From JAWLGZ01 sp041690635 (GTDB taxonomy: Bacteria > Pseudomonadota > Gammaproteobacteria > Thiohalomonadales > Thiohalomonadaceae): a stretch of DNA of 64,000 bases. Below are positions 44,165 to 53,022 of the stretch, piece by piece. The notes under the pieces are model-generated. The model made no database searches. It worked only from the letters and a program-made list of their open reading frames with translations, and was not told where the DNA came from. Every line of letters starts with the position of its first letter. Within the stretch, counting starts at the first letter, position 1. The position numbers and the translations under genes are program-made. The stretch is from positions 930,001-994,000 of the forward strand of contig JAWLGZ010000001.1 in assembly GCA_041690635.1 (NCBI GenBank), given 5' to 3'.

Positions 44165-44980
44165 TCAGGCCGGAAGCTGGACCGAGGCAGGCAGGATCAC
44201 CTCCATGGCGATGGGGAGGTGATCGGAATGGGCGTGATGCAGGACATGGCTCTTGCGCACGCCGAGCCCCGGGGTGACGAGGATGTGATCGATGTTGCGC
44301 ATAGGCCGCCAGCTGGGGAAGGTGTGATGGCGGTCCAGCGGCTCCCTGAGCGGGGTGCGCCGGAACAGGGCATTCATCTCGCGGCTGCCAAGCTCGCAGT
44401 TGAGATCCCCCATCACCACCACATGCTCGTAGGTGTTCACCACCTCGCAGATGTAGGCGATCTGCTGGCAGCGTGCCCGGCGGCTGAGCGACAGGTGCAC
44501 CAGCAGGACCACCACCGGTGCGTCCGAGGTGCCGTAACGCACCATCAGTGCCCCGCGCCCGGGAATAAGCCCCGGCAGCTTGTGCTCGACGATCTCGGTG
44601 GGACGGTAGCGGCTGAGCAGTCCATTGGCGTGCTGGGCGATCTTGCCGAGATCGCGGTTGCGCTGGTGATACCAGAACGGGAAGTCTGCCTGGAGCGCCA
44701 GGTATTCGGTGAGGTTCACGAAACCGGTGCGCCGGCTGCCGGCATCCACCTCCTGCAGGGCGACCACATCGTAGCCGCTCAACACCTCGGCGATCCGATC
44801 AAGGACGTGAAACCGGCGCGGGTGCGGCAGGATATGCTGCCAGCTGTCACGGAAGTAGTGATGCGGGCGGGTGCTGCCGATGCCGACCTGGACGTTGTAG
44901 CTCAACAGGCGCAGGCGCTGGCCGATCTCCGGGGGTGCGAGATCGATGGTCGACGGCGTGGAGGGCATTAGATCGGGCAT
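44165..44980 (-). CDS. Endonuclease/exonuclease/phosphatase family protein
   Basis: 271 aa. EEP-fold motifs: LRLLSYNVQVGIG (Asn), VVALQEVDAGSRRTG (Glu), VVVMGDLNCELGSREM (Asp/Asn) and HHAHSDHLPIAMEV (catalytic His). The same family member sits beside dsbA in Pseudomonas. The substrate is unknown (phosphodiester, nucleic acid or lipid). ATG 44980 overlaps the acetolactate synthase stop by 13 nt; a second ATG at 44968 forms a TAATG junction with that stop and is an equal alternative. Confidence 0.87.
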   Translation of the reverse strand: MPDLMPSTPSTIDLAPPEIGQRLRLLSYNVQVGIGSTRPHHYFRDSWQHILPHPRRFHVLDRIAEVLSGYDVVALQEVDAGSRRTGFVNLTEYLALQADFPFWYHQRNRDLGKIAQHANGLLSRYRPTEIVEHKLPGLIPGRGALMVRYGTSDAPVVVLLVHLSLSRRARCQQIAYICEVVNTYEHVVVMGDLNCELGSREMNALFRRTPLREPLDRHHTFPSWRPMRNIDHILVTPGLGVRKSHVLHHAHSDHLPIAMEVILPASVQLPA

Positions 44981-46599
44981 ACCATCTCACCCAGCTTGGC
45001 GGTGAGTTTGAGATTTTCGGAGTAGTCTACCGGGCAGTCGATGATGGTCACCGCTGAATCCGCCAGTGCCTCCTCCAGGGCGGGAAACAGCTCCGCCGCG
45101 GACCCGATGCGCCGCCCCTTGGCACCGAAGGATTCGGCGAGTTGGACGAAGTCGGGGTTGCCGAAGTCCACGTAGGCGGGTCGCCCGAACTGGTTCAGCT
45201 GCTTCCACTTGATGAGGCCGTAGCCGTTATCGTTCCAGATCAGCACCACCAGCGGCAGGCCGAGGCGGACCGCCGTCTCGATCTCCTGGCAGTTCATCAG
45301 AAAACCCGCATCACCGGTCACCGCCACTACCGCCCGCTCCGGGTAGGCGAGCTTGGCCGCGATCGCCCCGGGTACGGCAATGCCCATGCTGGCGAAGCCG
45401 TTGGAGATGATGCAGGTGTTTGGGTATTCGCAGCGGAACATGCGCGCCATCCACATCTTGTGTGCGCCCACGTCGCAGATGACGATATCCTCCAGATCCA
45501 TCGCAGTGCGCAGATCCCAGATGATCTTCTGCGGCTTGACGGGGAACCCCTCGTCGCCGCTGCAGGCGTTCATCTCCTCGATCAACGCCCGCCGCAGAGG
45601 GCGCATGCAGTGGCCCTGGTGCGGTGTGGCCAACTCGGCGATACGCAGCAGACTGTGCTTGATGTCCCCCACCACCCCAACGGCGACAGGATAGTAGGCA
45701 TCCACCTCAGCCGGGGCCGAGGCAATATGGATGATGGTACGGTCCTTGGTCGGGTGCCACAGCCAAGGGTGATATTCGACCAGATCGTAGCCGATGCAGA
45801 TGATGACGTCCGCCCGGTCGAAACCGCAGCTCACATAATCCTTCGCCTGCAGCCCGGCGCTGCCGAGCGCCATCGGGTGCTTGAAGGGGATCACCCCTTT
45901 GGCCATGAAGGTGTTGGCCACCGGAATGTGCAGCGTGTCGGCGAACTCGGCCAGTTGTTTCCACGCCTTGGCCCGCACCACGCCATGACCGGCCAGGATA
46001 AGCGGGTCGCGGGCATTGGAGATGATCTCCGCCGCCGCCCGCACCCGGTCGCTGGCCGGCTCCGGCAGCACCGGGTTCTTCACCGGCAGCGGGAGTTCGT
46101 CCAGCTCCATCTTGGCGATGTTCTCGGGGAACTCGATGAAGGTGGCGCCGGTGGGCTCGGTCTGCGCCACCTTGAAGCACTTGCGCACCACCTCGGGCAG
46201 GATCTCCGGGGTGAGTAGCCGGGAAGAGAACTTGGTGACCGGCTGGAACAACTGCTCCAGATCGAGCACCTGATGGGACGCCTTGTGCAGCCGGTGGGTA
46301 TCCGCCTGGCCGGCGATGGCCACCACCGGCGCGTAGTCCATGTTGGCGTCGGCGACGCCGGTCAACAGATTGGTCGCCCCGGGTCCCAGGGTGGAGAGGC
46401 AAACCCCGGGCCTGCCGGTCAGCCGCCCGTAGACATCCGCCATGAACGCGGCGCCCTGCTCGTGGCGGACGGTGATGAACCGAATGTCGGAGTCGAGCAG
46501 CGCATCCATGACATCCAGGTTCTCCTCGCCAGGCAGGCCGAAGACGAATTCGATGCCCTCGTTTTCGAGGCAGCGGACAAAGAGTTCGGCAGCCTTCAT
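44968..46599 (-). CDS. alsS: Acetolactate synthase, catabolic-type large subunit
   Basis: 543 aa ThDP enzyme that joins two pyruvates into 2-acetolactate. The N-terminal domain has GLPGEENLDVMDAL and HEQGAAFMADVYGRLTGRPG (catalytic Glu). The central domain follows, and the C-terminal ThDP motif is TGDAGFLMNCQEIETAVRLG through NDNGYGLIKWKQ. No small regulatory subunit is adjacent, suggesting an AlsS/unregulated type. It overlaps the dsbA gene (ATGA) and the EEP gene, an unusual neighbourhood for it. Related ThDP enzymes (glyoxylate carboligase, oxalyl-CoA decarboxylase) are less likely from the sequence. Confidence 0.85.
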   Translation of the reverse strand: MKAAELFVRCLENEGIEFVFGLPGEENLDVMDALLDSDIRFITVRHEQGAAFMADVYGRLTGRPGVCLSTLGPGATNLLTGVADANMDYAPVVAIAGQADTHRLHKASHQVLDLEQLFQPVTKFSSRLLTPEILPEVVRKCFKVAQTEPTGATFIEFPENIAKMELDELPLPVKNPVLPEPASDRVRAAAEIISNARDPLILAGHGVVRAKAWKQLAEFADTLHIPVANTFMAKGVIPFKHPMALGSAGLQAKDYVSCGFDRADVIICIGYDLVEYHPWLWHPTKDRTIIHIASAPAEVDAYYPVAVGVVGDIKHSLLRIAELATPHQGHCMRPLRRALIEEMNACSGDEGFPVKPQKIIWDLRTAMDLEDIVICDVGAHKMWMARMFRCEYPNTCIISNGFASMGIAVPGAIAAKLAYPERAVVAVTGDAGFLMNCQEIETAVRLGLPLVVLIWNDNGYGLIKWKQLNQFGRPAYVDFGNPDFVQLAESFGAKGRRIGSAAELFPALEEALADSAVTIIDCPVDYSENLKLTAKLGEMVCPI

Positions 46600-47264
46600 T
46601 GGGCGGCCACTGCCTCCTTCGGTTCGGCGGCACTTGAAGCGACCAGGTGATTGACGATCTGCATCACCCGTTCGTTGGCGGAGATGCGGTCGTTCATCGC
46701 GAGGGTGGTGCTGGTGCGGTATTTCCCATCGACGATCAGGCTGGGCACGCCGGTGATGCCGTAACGGCGGCTCAGGTCGCCGGCGCGGTTCACCTTGACC
46801 TGCACCGCGAAGGAGCGGAACGCCTTTCTGAACGCCTCCGGGTCAACCCCATGATCGGCATAGAAGGCGGTCAACTCCTCTTCGCTGGCGAGCTTCCGGT
46901 TGTGCTTGTGGATGGCATCGAAGAACGGCTCGTGCATTTTCTCGGCGACCCCGAGCGCCTCACCGGCATAGTAAGCAGTGGCATGCAGCTTCCAGATGTT
47001 GTCGCGGAAGAAAGCCGGGATACGGATAAAGACCACATTCTCCGGTTTTCGCTCCAGCCAGTTTTGAACCGAGGGTTCCAGGTGGTAGCAATGAGGACAG
47101 CCGTACCAGAACAGCTCCACCACCTCCACCTGCCCCGTTGCGGTCGCGGTGGGCTGCGGCGGCATGACCAGCTGATAGTGAATCCCCTCGATAACCTCCT
47201 CCTGGGCCGCCTGCGCGAACAGCGGTGCCAGGAGCAGAAGTGTGATTGCCACGACACGTTTCAT
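46596..47264 (-). CDS. dsbA: Thiol:disulfide interchange protein DsbA
   Basis: 222 aa from ATG 47264 (GAGGGG upstream). Signal peptide MKRVVAITLLLLAPLFAQA. The thioredoxin fold has active site FWYGCPHCYHLEP (CPHC, about 57-60) and cis-Pro loop ITGVPSLIVDGKY, as in DsbA of Pseudomonas type. It oxidises cysteines in periplasmic proteins; pilins with several Cys and cytochromes in this window are likely clients. It heads an overlapping operon with acetolactate synthase and EEP phosphatase. The upstream in-frame start at 47429 is rejected since it hides the signal. Confidence 0.93.
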   Translation of the reverse strand: MKRVVAITLLLLAPLFAQAAQEEVIEGIHYQLVMPPQPTATATGQVEVVELFWYGCPHCYHLEPSVQNWLERKPENVVFIRIPAFFRDNIWKLHATAYYAGEALGVAEKMHEPFFDAIHKHNRKLASEEELTAFYADHGVDPEAFRKAFRSFAVQVKVNRAGDLSRRYGITGVPSLIVDGKYRTSTTLAMNDRISANERVMQIVNHLVASSAAEPKEAVAAQ

Positions 47265-47465
47265 TCCAGAACCCCTCGTTTTAGCCGTCCGGTCAATATA
47301 CCCTAAAAGTGCCGCTCGCTCGGGGCACTCGCATGGCTCTACCGCCACATCTGCCGTGGTTCGCGGCGTCCGCCCTGTGACCTGTACTTTGACACCGGCT
47401 ACAACCGCTTGGCCGGGACATACGCTCACTCTATCCTATGAAGGTCATCAAGAAGGAGTCTGCCG

Positions 47466-47969
47466 ATGTCGGTGCCCGATGAACTCAATCTCACCGAGTT
47501 CCTGTCCCAACAGTACCTGTGCGAATCGCTGACGGTCCGTGAGATCGAGACCCTGCTCGCCTTTACCGAACTGGTCTCCTTCCGCAAGAACGGCATCATC
47601 GCCGATATCGGCGAGGTGGGCGAGGCACTCTATTTCGTGGTGCGCGGTGAGGTGGCCCTGATTTACGAAGCCGAGGGACAGCAGGTGGAGATCGGCGGTA
47701 TCGGTGAGGGGGAACTGGTGGGTGAGATGTCCTTTTTCGACCAGGAGCCCCGCTCGGTGCGTCTGATGGCGCGCTCCGCCGATACCCGACTGCTGCGGAT
47801 GACCCGCGCCAAGTACCTGCGCCTGCGGGTGGAACACCCCTTCATCGCCGTGAACCTGCTTGAACACGCCGTGATCAACCTGGACCACCTGTTCCGGCGG
47901 GTCAGCCAGGATGTGGCCACCTTTTCCCGCTACGTCTTCGGCAAGGGCGAAAAGACTTCTGCGGAGTAG
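47466..47969 (+). CDS. Cyclic nucleotide-binding domain protein without DNA-binding domain
   Basis: 167 aa, ATG with AAGGAG upstream. The CNB beta-roll (about 15-130) shows IIADIGEVGEALYFVVRGEV and the phosphate-binding cassette GELVGEMSFFDQEPRSVRLM (Glu and Arg present). The C-terminal helix (HAVINLDHLFRRVSQDVATF) ends the protein; no helix-turn-helix follows, so it is not a CRP-type regulator but a signal-binding adaptor or the regulatory subunit of something. Divergent from dsbA. Confidence 0.85.
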   Translation: MSVPDELNLTEFLSQQYLCESLTVREIETLLAFTELVSFRKNGIIADIGEVGEALYFVVRGEVALIYEAEGQQVEIGGIGEGELVGEMSFFDQEPRSVRLMARSADTRLLRMTRAKYLRLRVEHPFIAVNLLEHAVINLDHLFRRVSQDVATFSRYVFGKGEKTSAE

Positions 47970-48043
47970 GCGCCCCGAAGCTGTTTCGCGGCTTCCGCCG
48001 CCCCTACACCTGCTTCCACCGCCAGATTTACTCGGTCACAACA

Positions 48044-48071
48044 AGAAAGGGCGACCGAAGTCGCCCTTTCT
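48044..48071. terminator. Strong bidirectional intrinsic terminator
   Basis: A 12-bp perfect stem (AGAAAGGGCGAC / GTCGCCCTTTCT) with CGAA tetraloop, between the convergent CNB and cytochrome c4 genes. Confidence 0.85.
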
Positions 48072-48091
48072 CTGTTGCGGGGAACCGCCCT

Positions 48092-48697
48092 TCAGTGCAG
48101 ACCGGAAACGAACTCCGCCACCGCCTCGATCTCCGCATCGGACATACGCTCGACAACGCCGCGCATCATGGCGTTGGGATCGGTACTGCGGACACCGGAA
48201 CGGTAGTCCTTCAGCGCCTTGGACACGTAAGCGGCATGCTGTCCATAGAGCGAGGGATAGCCGGCCGGCGGATTACCCGCCCCACTCGGTCCGTGACACG
48301 CCATGCAGGCCGCCACACCCTTCGCGGCGATACCACCGCGGTAGATCGCCTGGCCCTGTGCCGCCTTCTCCTCGTCCGCGGCGTTGATGCTGCGCTGCTG
48401 ACCGGAGAAGTAAGCGGCCAGGTCCGCCATGTCCTGGTCGCTCAGCGGGGCGACCATCGGGGCCATGGTGGCATCCTCGCGCTGACCCGACTTGAACGCC
48501 ACAAGCTGGCTGGTGATGTAGCCGGGTGCCTGCCCCGCCAGTTTTGGCCAGAGGGGATTGGCCGGGCTGTTGCCGTCCATGCCGTGGCATGCCGCGCAGG
48601 TGGCCGCCTTGGCCTGTCCGGCGCTCGCATCACCGGCGGCCTGGGCCGTGCCGATCATGCCCAGCACGGTCAGCGCCGCGATCGCTACCTTTTTCAT
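48092..48697 (-). CDS. cc4: Cytochrome c4 (di-haem)
   Basis: 201 aa with signal peptide MKKVAIAALTVLGMIGTAQA. Two class I haem domains: CAACHGMDGNSPANPLWPKL (about 34-53) and CMACHGPSGAGNPPAGYPSL (about 131-150), with distal Met in TMAPMV and NAMMRG segments. It is a periplasmic electron donor to terminal oxidases, often cbb3-type. The cytochrome c5 gene is just upstream on the same strand, as in Pseudomonas. Confidence 0.95.
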   Translation of the reverse strand: MKKVAIAALTVLGMIGTAQAAGDASAGQAKAATCAACHGMDGNSPANPLWPKLAGQAPGYITSQLVAFKSGQREDATMAPMVAPLSDQDMADLAAYFSGQQRSINAADEEKAAQGQAIYRGGIAAKGVAACMACHGPSGAGNPPAGYPSLYGQHAAYVSKALKDYRSGVRSTDPNAMMRGVVERMSDAEIEAVAEFVSGLH

Positions 48698-48728
48698 CAG
48701 GACACCTTACAGTTTGAAATAGAAAGAA

Positions 48729-49046
48729 TTACTGTGCCTTGGAGATCATGAAGTCCACAGCGGCCTTGACCTGATCGTCGCTCAGGTGGGTGAAGCCGCC
48801 CTTCGGGGGCATCACACCAACCTTGCCCTGGAAACCGTTCAGCGAGTGCTGATAGAGGGTCTCCTTGTCCTGGGCGATGCGGTCCGCCCAGGCAGCCGCG
48901 TCACCCAGCTTGGGAGCACCGGCGACGCCCGCCGCGTGGCAAACGTGGCAAGCCTGGTTGTAAATGGCTTCCCCATCGTTGGCCATGACCGGGCCAGAAA
49001 TCATAACGAACGCGGAAACCGCGGTCGCAGCGAGAGTCTTGCGCAT
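48729..49046 (-). CDS. Cytochrome c5 (soluble)
   Basis: 105 aa from ATG 49046 with GAGGAG upstream. Signal peptide ends VMANDG; haem site CHVCHAAGVAGAPKLGDAAA, distal Met in VGVMPPKGG. It lacks the CxxC disulfide of the membrane-bound paralogue at 9.0 kb. Periplasmic electron carrier, 31 nt upstream of cytochrome c4 and likely co-transcribed with it. Longer in-frame frame to 49208 crosses the shared promoter region with engB. Confidence 0.93.
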   Translation of the reverse strand: MRKTLAATAVSAFVMISGPVMANDGEAIYNQACHVCHAAGVAGAPKLGDAAAWADRIAQDKETLYQHSLNGFQGKVGVMPPKGGFTHLSDDQVKAAVDFMISKAQ

Positions 49047-49194
49047 TGGTGGCTCCTCAGAGATGCCTGTCGGTATAATTCGGTTGTCGGCCGGGTCTCT
49101 ACCCGGACCGCATAAGAGCCCATTTATATACCAATTCTGGCCCACTCGGGTCAACTTTCCGCGGCGGAAAACGCCCGAGCAGACACAAAAAACC

Positions 49195-49839
49195 ATGCCG
49201 CCGCACAACCATTATAGAAACGCCGAATACCTGCTCAATGTCGCAGCCCTCAAGCAACTTCCCGTCGACGAGGGGCGGGAGGTGGCCTTTGCGGGACGCT
49301 CCAATGCGGGCAAGTCCAGTGCCATCAACGTAATTACCGACATCAAGGGGCTCGCCCGCACCAGTAAGACGCCGGGCCGCACCCAGCATATCGTCTACTT
49401 CGCTCTCGACGAGACGCGCCGGTTGGTGGACCTGCCCGGCTACGGCTACGCCAAGGTGCCCGAGGCGGTGAAGCGCCACTGGCAGGGGATGCTGCAGCGC
49501 TACCTGGAGACCCGCGAGAGCCTCGCCGGGCTGGTGCTCATCATGGACGTGCGCCATCCCCTGACCGACCACGACCGCACCATGCTCGAATGGTGTACCC
49601 GGGCCCAAATGCCGGTCCACATCCTGCTGACCAAGGCGGACAAGCTGAATCGGGGACCGGGCGGCAACGTGCTGCAGAAGGTGCAGCGGGAGCTGGCGGC
49701 CAACTACCCCAATGCCAGCGCGCAGCTCTTTTCCGCGCTGAAGCGCAGCGGGCTTGACGAGGTCCGCAGGGTACTGGACGGCTGGTTGGGGTTCAACGAT
49801 GGAGAGGACGCAGACAAAAAAGAGCCCCGGGCGCCGTAA
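49195..49839 (+). CDS. engB: Ribosome biogenesis GTPase EngB/YsxC
   Basis: 214 aa from ATG 49195. TRAFAC GTPase motifs: G1 GRSNAGKSS, G2 TSKTPGRTQ, G3 VDLPGYGYA, G4 LLTKADKL, G5 FSALKRSG. EngB assists assembly of the large ribosomal subunit and is usually essential. It is divergent from the cytochrome c5 gene and upstream of polA, a conserved order in Gammaproteobacteria. Confidence 0.93.
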   Translation: MPPHNHYRNAEYLLNVAALKQLPVDEGREVAFAGRSNAGKSSAINVITDIKGLARTSKTPGRTQHIVYFALDETRRLVDLPGYGYAKVPEAVKRHWQGMLQRYLETRESLAGLVLIMDVRHPLTDHDRTMLEWCTRAQMPVHILLTKADKLNRGPGGNVLQKVQRELAANYPNASAQLFSALKRSGLDEVRRVLDGWLGFNDGEDADKKEPRAP

Positions 49840-49862
49840 GGGGGGAAGGGAACGCCCGGGGC
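49824..49862 (+). terminator. Possible terminator overlapping engB 3' end
   Basis: GCCCCGGGCG (49824-49833) pairs with CGCCCGGGGC (49853-49862). The left arm lies in the last codons of engB. No long T-tract follows. Confidence 0.45.
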
Positions 49863-50057
49863 CAATCCACTTACCGGCTTGGGGTGAGCCTGGCAAGCCT
49901 TTCCCGCCAGGGAGAGAAGGCGGAAAAGAGCGCTGTTGCGCTGTCTTCTGTGACCGGGCGTAGCGTCAGGAGTTCGTCACCGAAGTAGAAGTTTTTTCTA
50001 TCGCAGGGAAAAAGACGAAAAACCGGCGCTCCCACGGGGAAACGGGGAAATAGTAGG

Positions 50058-50148
50058 GAAATAGGGGACAGGCCACGTTTTTTTTCACCAGTGGGGGAAG
50101 CAGAGGGCAGAGGACAGGGGTAGAAAAACGTGGTCTGTCCCCTATTTC
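50058..50148. repeat. GGGGACAGxCCACG inverted repeat (RAYT-type signature)
   Basis: GAAATAGGGGACAGGCCACG extended by a T-run (50058-50082) pairs with its inverse at 50124-50148, 24 of 25 positions. This GGGGACAGACCACGTTTTT sequence is commonly found around REP-associated (Y1) transposase genes. No such gene is here. Confidence 0.65.
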
Positions 50149-50172
50149 TCGTATTTCTCGTGCTGCACTGCG

Positions 50173-50215
50173 CGATCGATGGGTATCGCCCTTTGGGCTC
50201 AACCCATCCTACAAA
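50173..50215. repeat. Half copy of GTAGGATGGGTTGA-family repeat
   Basis: GCGATCGATGGGTATCGCCC...GGGCTCAACCCATCCTACAAAC is the same arm as in the 171-bp array, here 21 bp from the polA stop. Confidence 0.75.
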
Positions 50216-50235
50216 CTGATCCCCAGCCCCTGCTA

Positions 50236-52938
50236 TCAGTGTGCCTCGTCCCAGTTGTCGCCGACGCCGATATCCACTTCGAGCCGCACCGAGAGTTCGG
50301 CCGCCGACTCCATGTGCTCGCGAATGCGGGCGCCGACCACTTCCACGGCATCCCCGGCTACTTCGAACACCAGTTCGTCGTGGACCTGCATGATCATGCG
50401 GGCGTCTGCCTCCCCCGCCTCCAGCCAGGCGTCCACGGCGATCATCGCCCGCTTGATGATGTCGGCGGCGGTGCCCTGCATGGGGGCGTTGATGGCGGTG
50501 CGCTCGGCCGCCTGCCGCCGCTGCCCGTTGGAGGCCTTGATGTCGGGGATGTGCAGCCGGCGTCCGAAGACGGTCTCCACATACCCCTGCTCCCGCGCCA
50601 TCTCCCGGGTGCGCTCCATGTAGGCCCTCACCCCCGGATAGCGCTCAAAATAGCGGTCCACGTAGAGCTGGGCGGCGGCGCGATCGATCCCCAGCTGGCG
50701 GGCGAGACCGAAGGCGGACATGCCGTAGATGAGGCCGAAGTTGATCGCCTTGGCGCTGCGCCGCTGCTCGCCGGTGACCGCATCGACCGGGGTGCCGAAC
50801 ACCTCGGCGGCGGTGGCCCGGTGGATGTCGTCGCCGTTCTCGAACGCCCGCAGCAGCCCCTCGTCGCCGGAGAGGTGAGCCATGATGCGCAGCTCGATCT
50901 GGGAGTAGTCGGCCGCCAGCAGTTTGTACCCCTCCGGGGCGATGAACGCCTGGCGGATGCGCCGCCCCTCGGCGGTGCGCACCGGGATGTTCTGGAGGTT
51001 GGGATCGGAGGAGGAGAGCCGGCCGGTGGCGGCCACCGCCTGGTGGTAGGAGGTGTGGACGCGGCCGGTCTTGCGGTTGACCTGCTCCGGCAGCCGGTCG
51101 GTGTAGGTGGACTTGAGCTTCGACATCCCCCGGTGTTCGAGGATCAGCCGCGGCAGCGGGTAGTCGAGGGCCAGCTCCTGCAGCACGTTTTCCGCCGTGG
51201 AGGGCTGACCCTTGGGGGTCTTGGCCAGCACCGGCAGCCCCTGCTTTTCGAACAGCAGCGCCTGGATCTGCTTGGGCGAGCCGAGATTGAACGGCTGGCC
51301 CGCCTCGGCGTAGGCCTGCTGCTCCAGCTCCTGCATACGGGCGGCCAGCTCGCCGCTCTGGCGGCGCAGCCGCTCCACGTCCACCAGCACCCCGCGCCGC
51401 TCCATGCGCGAGAGCACCGGCACCAGCGGGACCTCGATGCTTTCGTAGAGCTTGCGCAGCCCCGGCTCTGCGGAAAGCCGCGGCCATAGATGATGGTGCA
51501 ACTGGAGGGTGATATCGGCGTCCTCCGCCGCGTACTCAGCGGCCTGCTCCACCGGCACCTGGTCGAAGGTGATCTGTTTGGCCCCCTTGCCGGCCACCTC
51601 CTCGAAGGTGATGGTCTTGTGGCCCAGGTACTTCAGCGCCAGCGAGTCCATGTCGTGGCGGGTGGCGGTGCTGTCGAGGACGTAGGACTCCAGCATCACG
51701 TCGTGGGCGATGCCGCGCAGGGTGATGCCGTGACCCGCCAGCACGCTCATGTCGTACTTCAGGTTCTGCCCCACCTTGAGGATGGCCGGGTCCTCCAGCA
51801 GCGGACGCAGCCGCTCCAGCACCACCTCCCGATCGAGCTGGTCCGGGTCGCCGGGGCAGATGTGACCGCAGGGGACGTAGGCCGCCTCCCCCGACTCCAG
51901 GGCGAAGGAGACCCCGCAGATCACCGCCTCGTTGGCGTCGAGGCTGGTGGTCTCGGTATCGAAGGCGAACAGCTCCGCCTCGGCGATACGCTTAATCCAG
52001 CGCTCGAGGGCCGCCTCGTCGCAAATGGTTTCGTAGTTGGCGGCCGCGCGGCTGGTCACCGGCTGGTCGGGCGTTTCGGCGAGCTGTTCGGCCAGCCAGC
52101 CCTTGAACTCCAGGCGGGTGAAGAGCTCGGTGAGCGCCGCCCGATCCGGTTCGGCAAGGTGCAGCTGCTCCAGTTCGATCGGCAGCTCCACGTCACAGCG
52201 GATGGTGGCCAGTTCGCGTGCCATCGGCAGCTGCTCCAAGCTGGCGCGCAGGTTGTCGCCGATCTTCCCCTTGATATCGTCGGCGTGGGCGATCACGGCA
52301 TCCAGGTCCCCGTACTCGTTCAGCCACTTGGCGGCGGTCTTCGGCCCCACCTTGGGCACGCCCGGGATGTTGTCGGAGGTGTCACCCACCAGGGCCAGGA
52401 AATCGATGATGCGCTCCGGCGGCACGCCGAATTTCTGCATCACCATCTCCCGGTCCATCACCGTCTCGGTCATGGTGTTGACCAGGGTGATGCCGCCGTC
52501 CACCAGCTGCGCCATGTCCTTGTCCCCGGTGGAGATGACCACCGGAATGCCGGCTTCGAGCGCCCGTCGCGCCAGGGTGCCGATGACATCGTCCGCCTCC
52601 ACCCCCTGCTCCATCAGCAGCGGAAAGCCCATCGCCCGCACCACCTCGTGCAGCGGGGCGATCTGCATCGACAGCTCGTCCGGCATCTTCTTGCGGGTGG
52701 CCTTGTACTCCGGATAGATGTCGTCGCGGAAGGTTCTTCCCGGCGCATCGAACACCACCGCCATGCGGTCGCTGTCGAAGTCGGCCAGCAGCCGGCGCAG
52801 CATGTTGGCCACGCCGTAGACCGCGCCGGTGGGCGTGCCACGCGAGGTGGTCAGCGGCGGCAGAGCGTGGAAAGCGCGGTAGAGGTAGGAGGAGCCGTCC
52901 ACCAGGACGAGCGGCTTGGAGTGATGATTGTCGGACAT
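50236..52938 (-). CDS. polA: DNA polymerase I
   Basis: 900 aa, full length. The 5'-nuclease domain (about 1-290) has LVLVDGSSYLYRAFHALPPL and ADDVIGTLA, DKDMAQLV. The 3'-5' exonuclease domain keeps its acidic residues (FDTETTSLD; AEDADITLQL). The polymerase domain has motif A AADYSQIELRIMAHLS, motif B RRSAKAINFGLIYGMSAFGL and motif C MQVHDELVFEV. It fills gaps in repair and replaces RNA primers. Divergent from the LOG-family gene. Confidence 0.97.
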   Translation of the reverse strand: MSDNHHSKPLVLVDGSSYLYRAFHALPPLTTSRGTPTGAVYGVANMLRRLLADFDSDRMAVVFDAPGRTFRDDIYPEYKATRKKMPDELSMQIAPLHEVVRAMGFPLLMEQGVEADDVIGTLARRALEAGIPVVISTGDKDMAQLVDGGITLVNTMTETVMDREMVMQKFGVPPERIIDFLALVGDTSDNIPGVPKVGPKTAAKWLNEYGDLDAVIAHADDIKGKIGDNLRASLEQLPMARELATIRCDVELPIELEQLHLAEPDRAALTELFTRLEFKGWLAEQLAETPDQPVTSRAAANYETICDEAALERWIKRIAEAELFAFDTETTSLDANEAVICGVSFALESGEAAYVPCGHICPGDPDQLDREVVLERLRPLLEDPAILKVGQNLKYDMSVLAGHGITLRGIAHDVMLESYVLDSTATRHDMDSLALKYLGHKTITFEEVAGKGAKQITFDQVPVEQAAEYAAEDADITLQLHHHLWPRLSAEPGLRKLYESIEVPLVPVLSRMERRGVLVDVERLRRQSGELAARMQELEQQAYAEAGQPFNLGSPKQIQALLFEKQGLPVLAKTPKGQPSTAENVLQELALDYPLPRLILEHRGMSKLKSTYTDRLPEQVNRKTGRVHTSYHQAVAATGRLSSSDPNLQNIPVRTAEGRRIRQAFIAPEGYKLLAADYSQIELRIMAHLSGDEGLLRAFENGDDIHRATAAEVFGTPVDAVTGEQRRSAKAINFGLIYGMSAFGLARQLGIDRAAAQLYVDRYFERYPGVRAYMERTREMAREQGYVETVFGRRLHIPDIKASNGQRRQAAERTAINAPMQGTAADIIKRAMIAVDAWLEAGEADARMIMQVHDELVFEVAGDAVEVVGARIREHMESAAELSVRLEVDIGVGDNWDEAH

Positions 52939-53022
52939 TGTTGACTGAGGAGGTTATGGGCGGGAGGGTGTTGGCACTACAATTAGATTCCCGCAACGGC
53001 CATCGGTTGAGCAAGGAATTCC

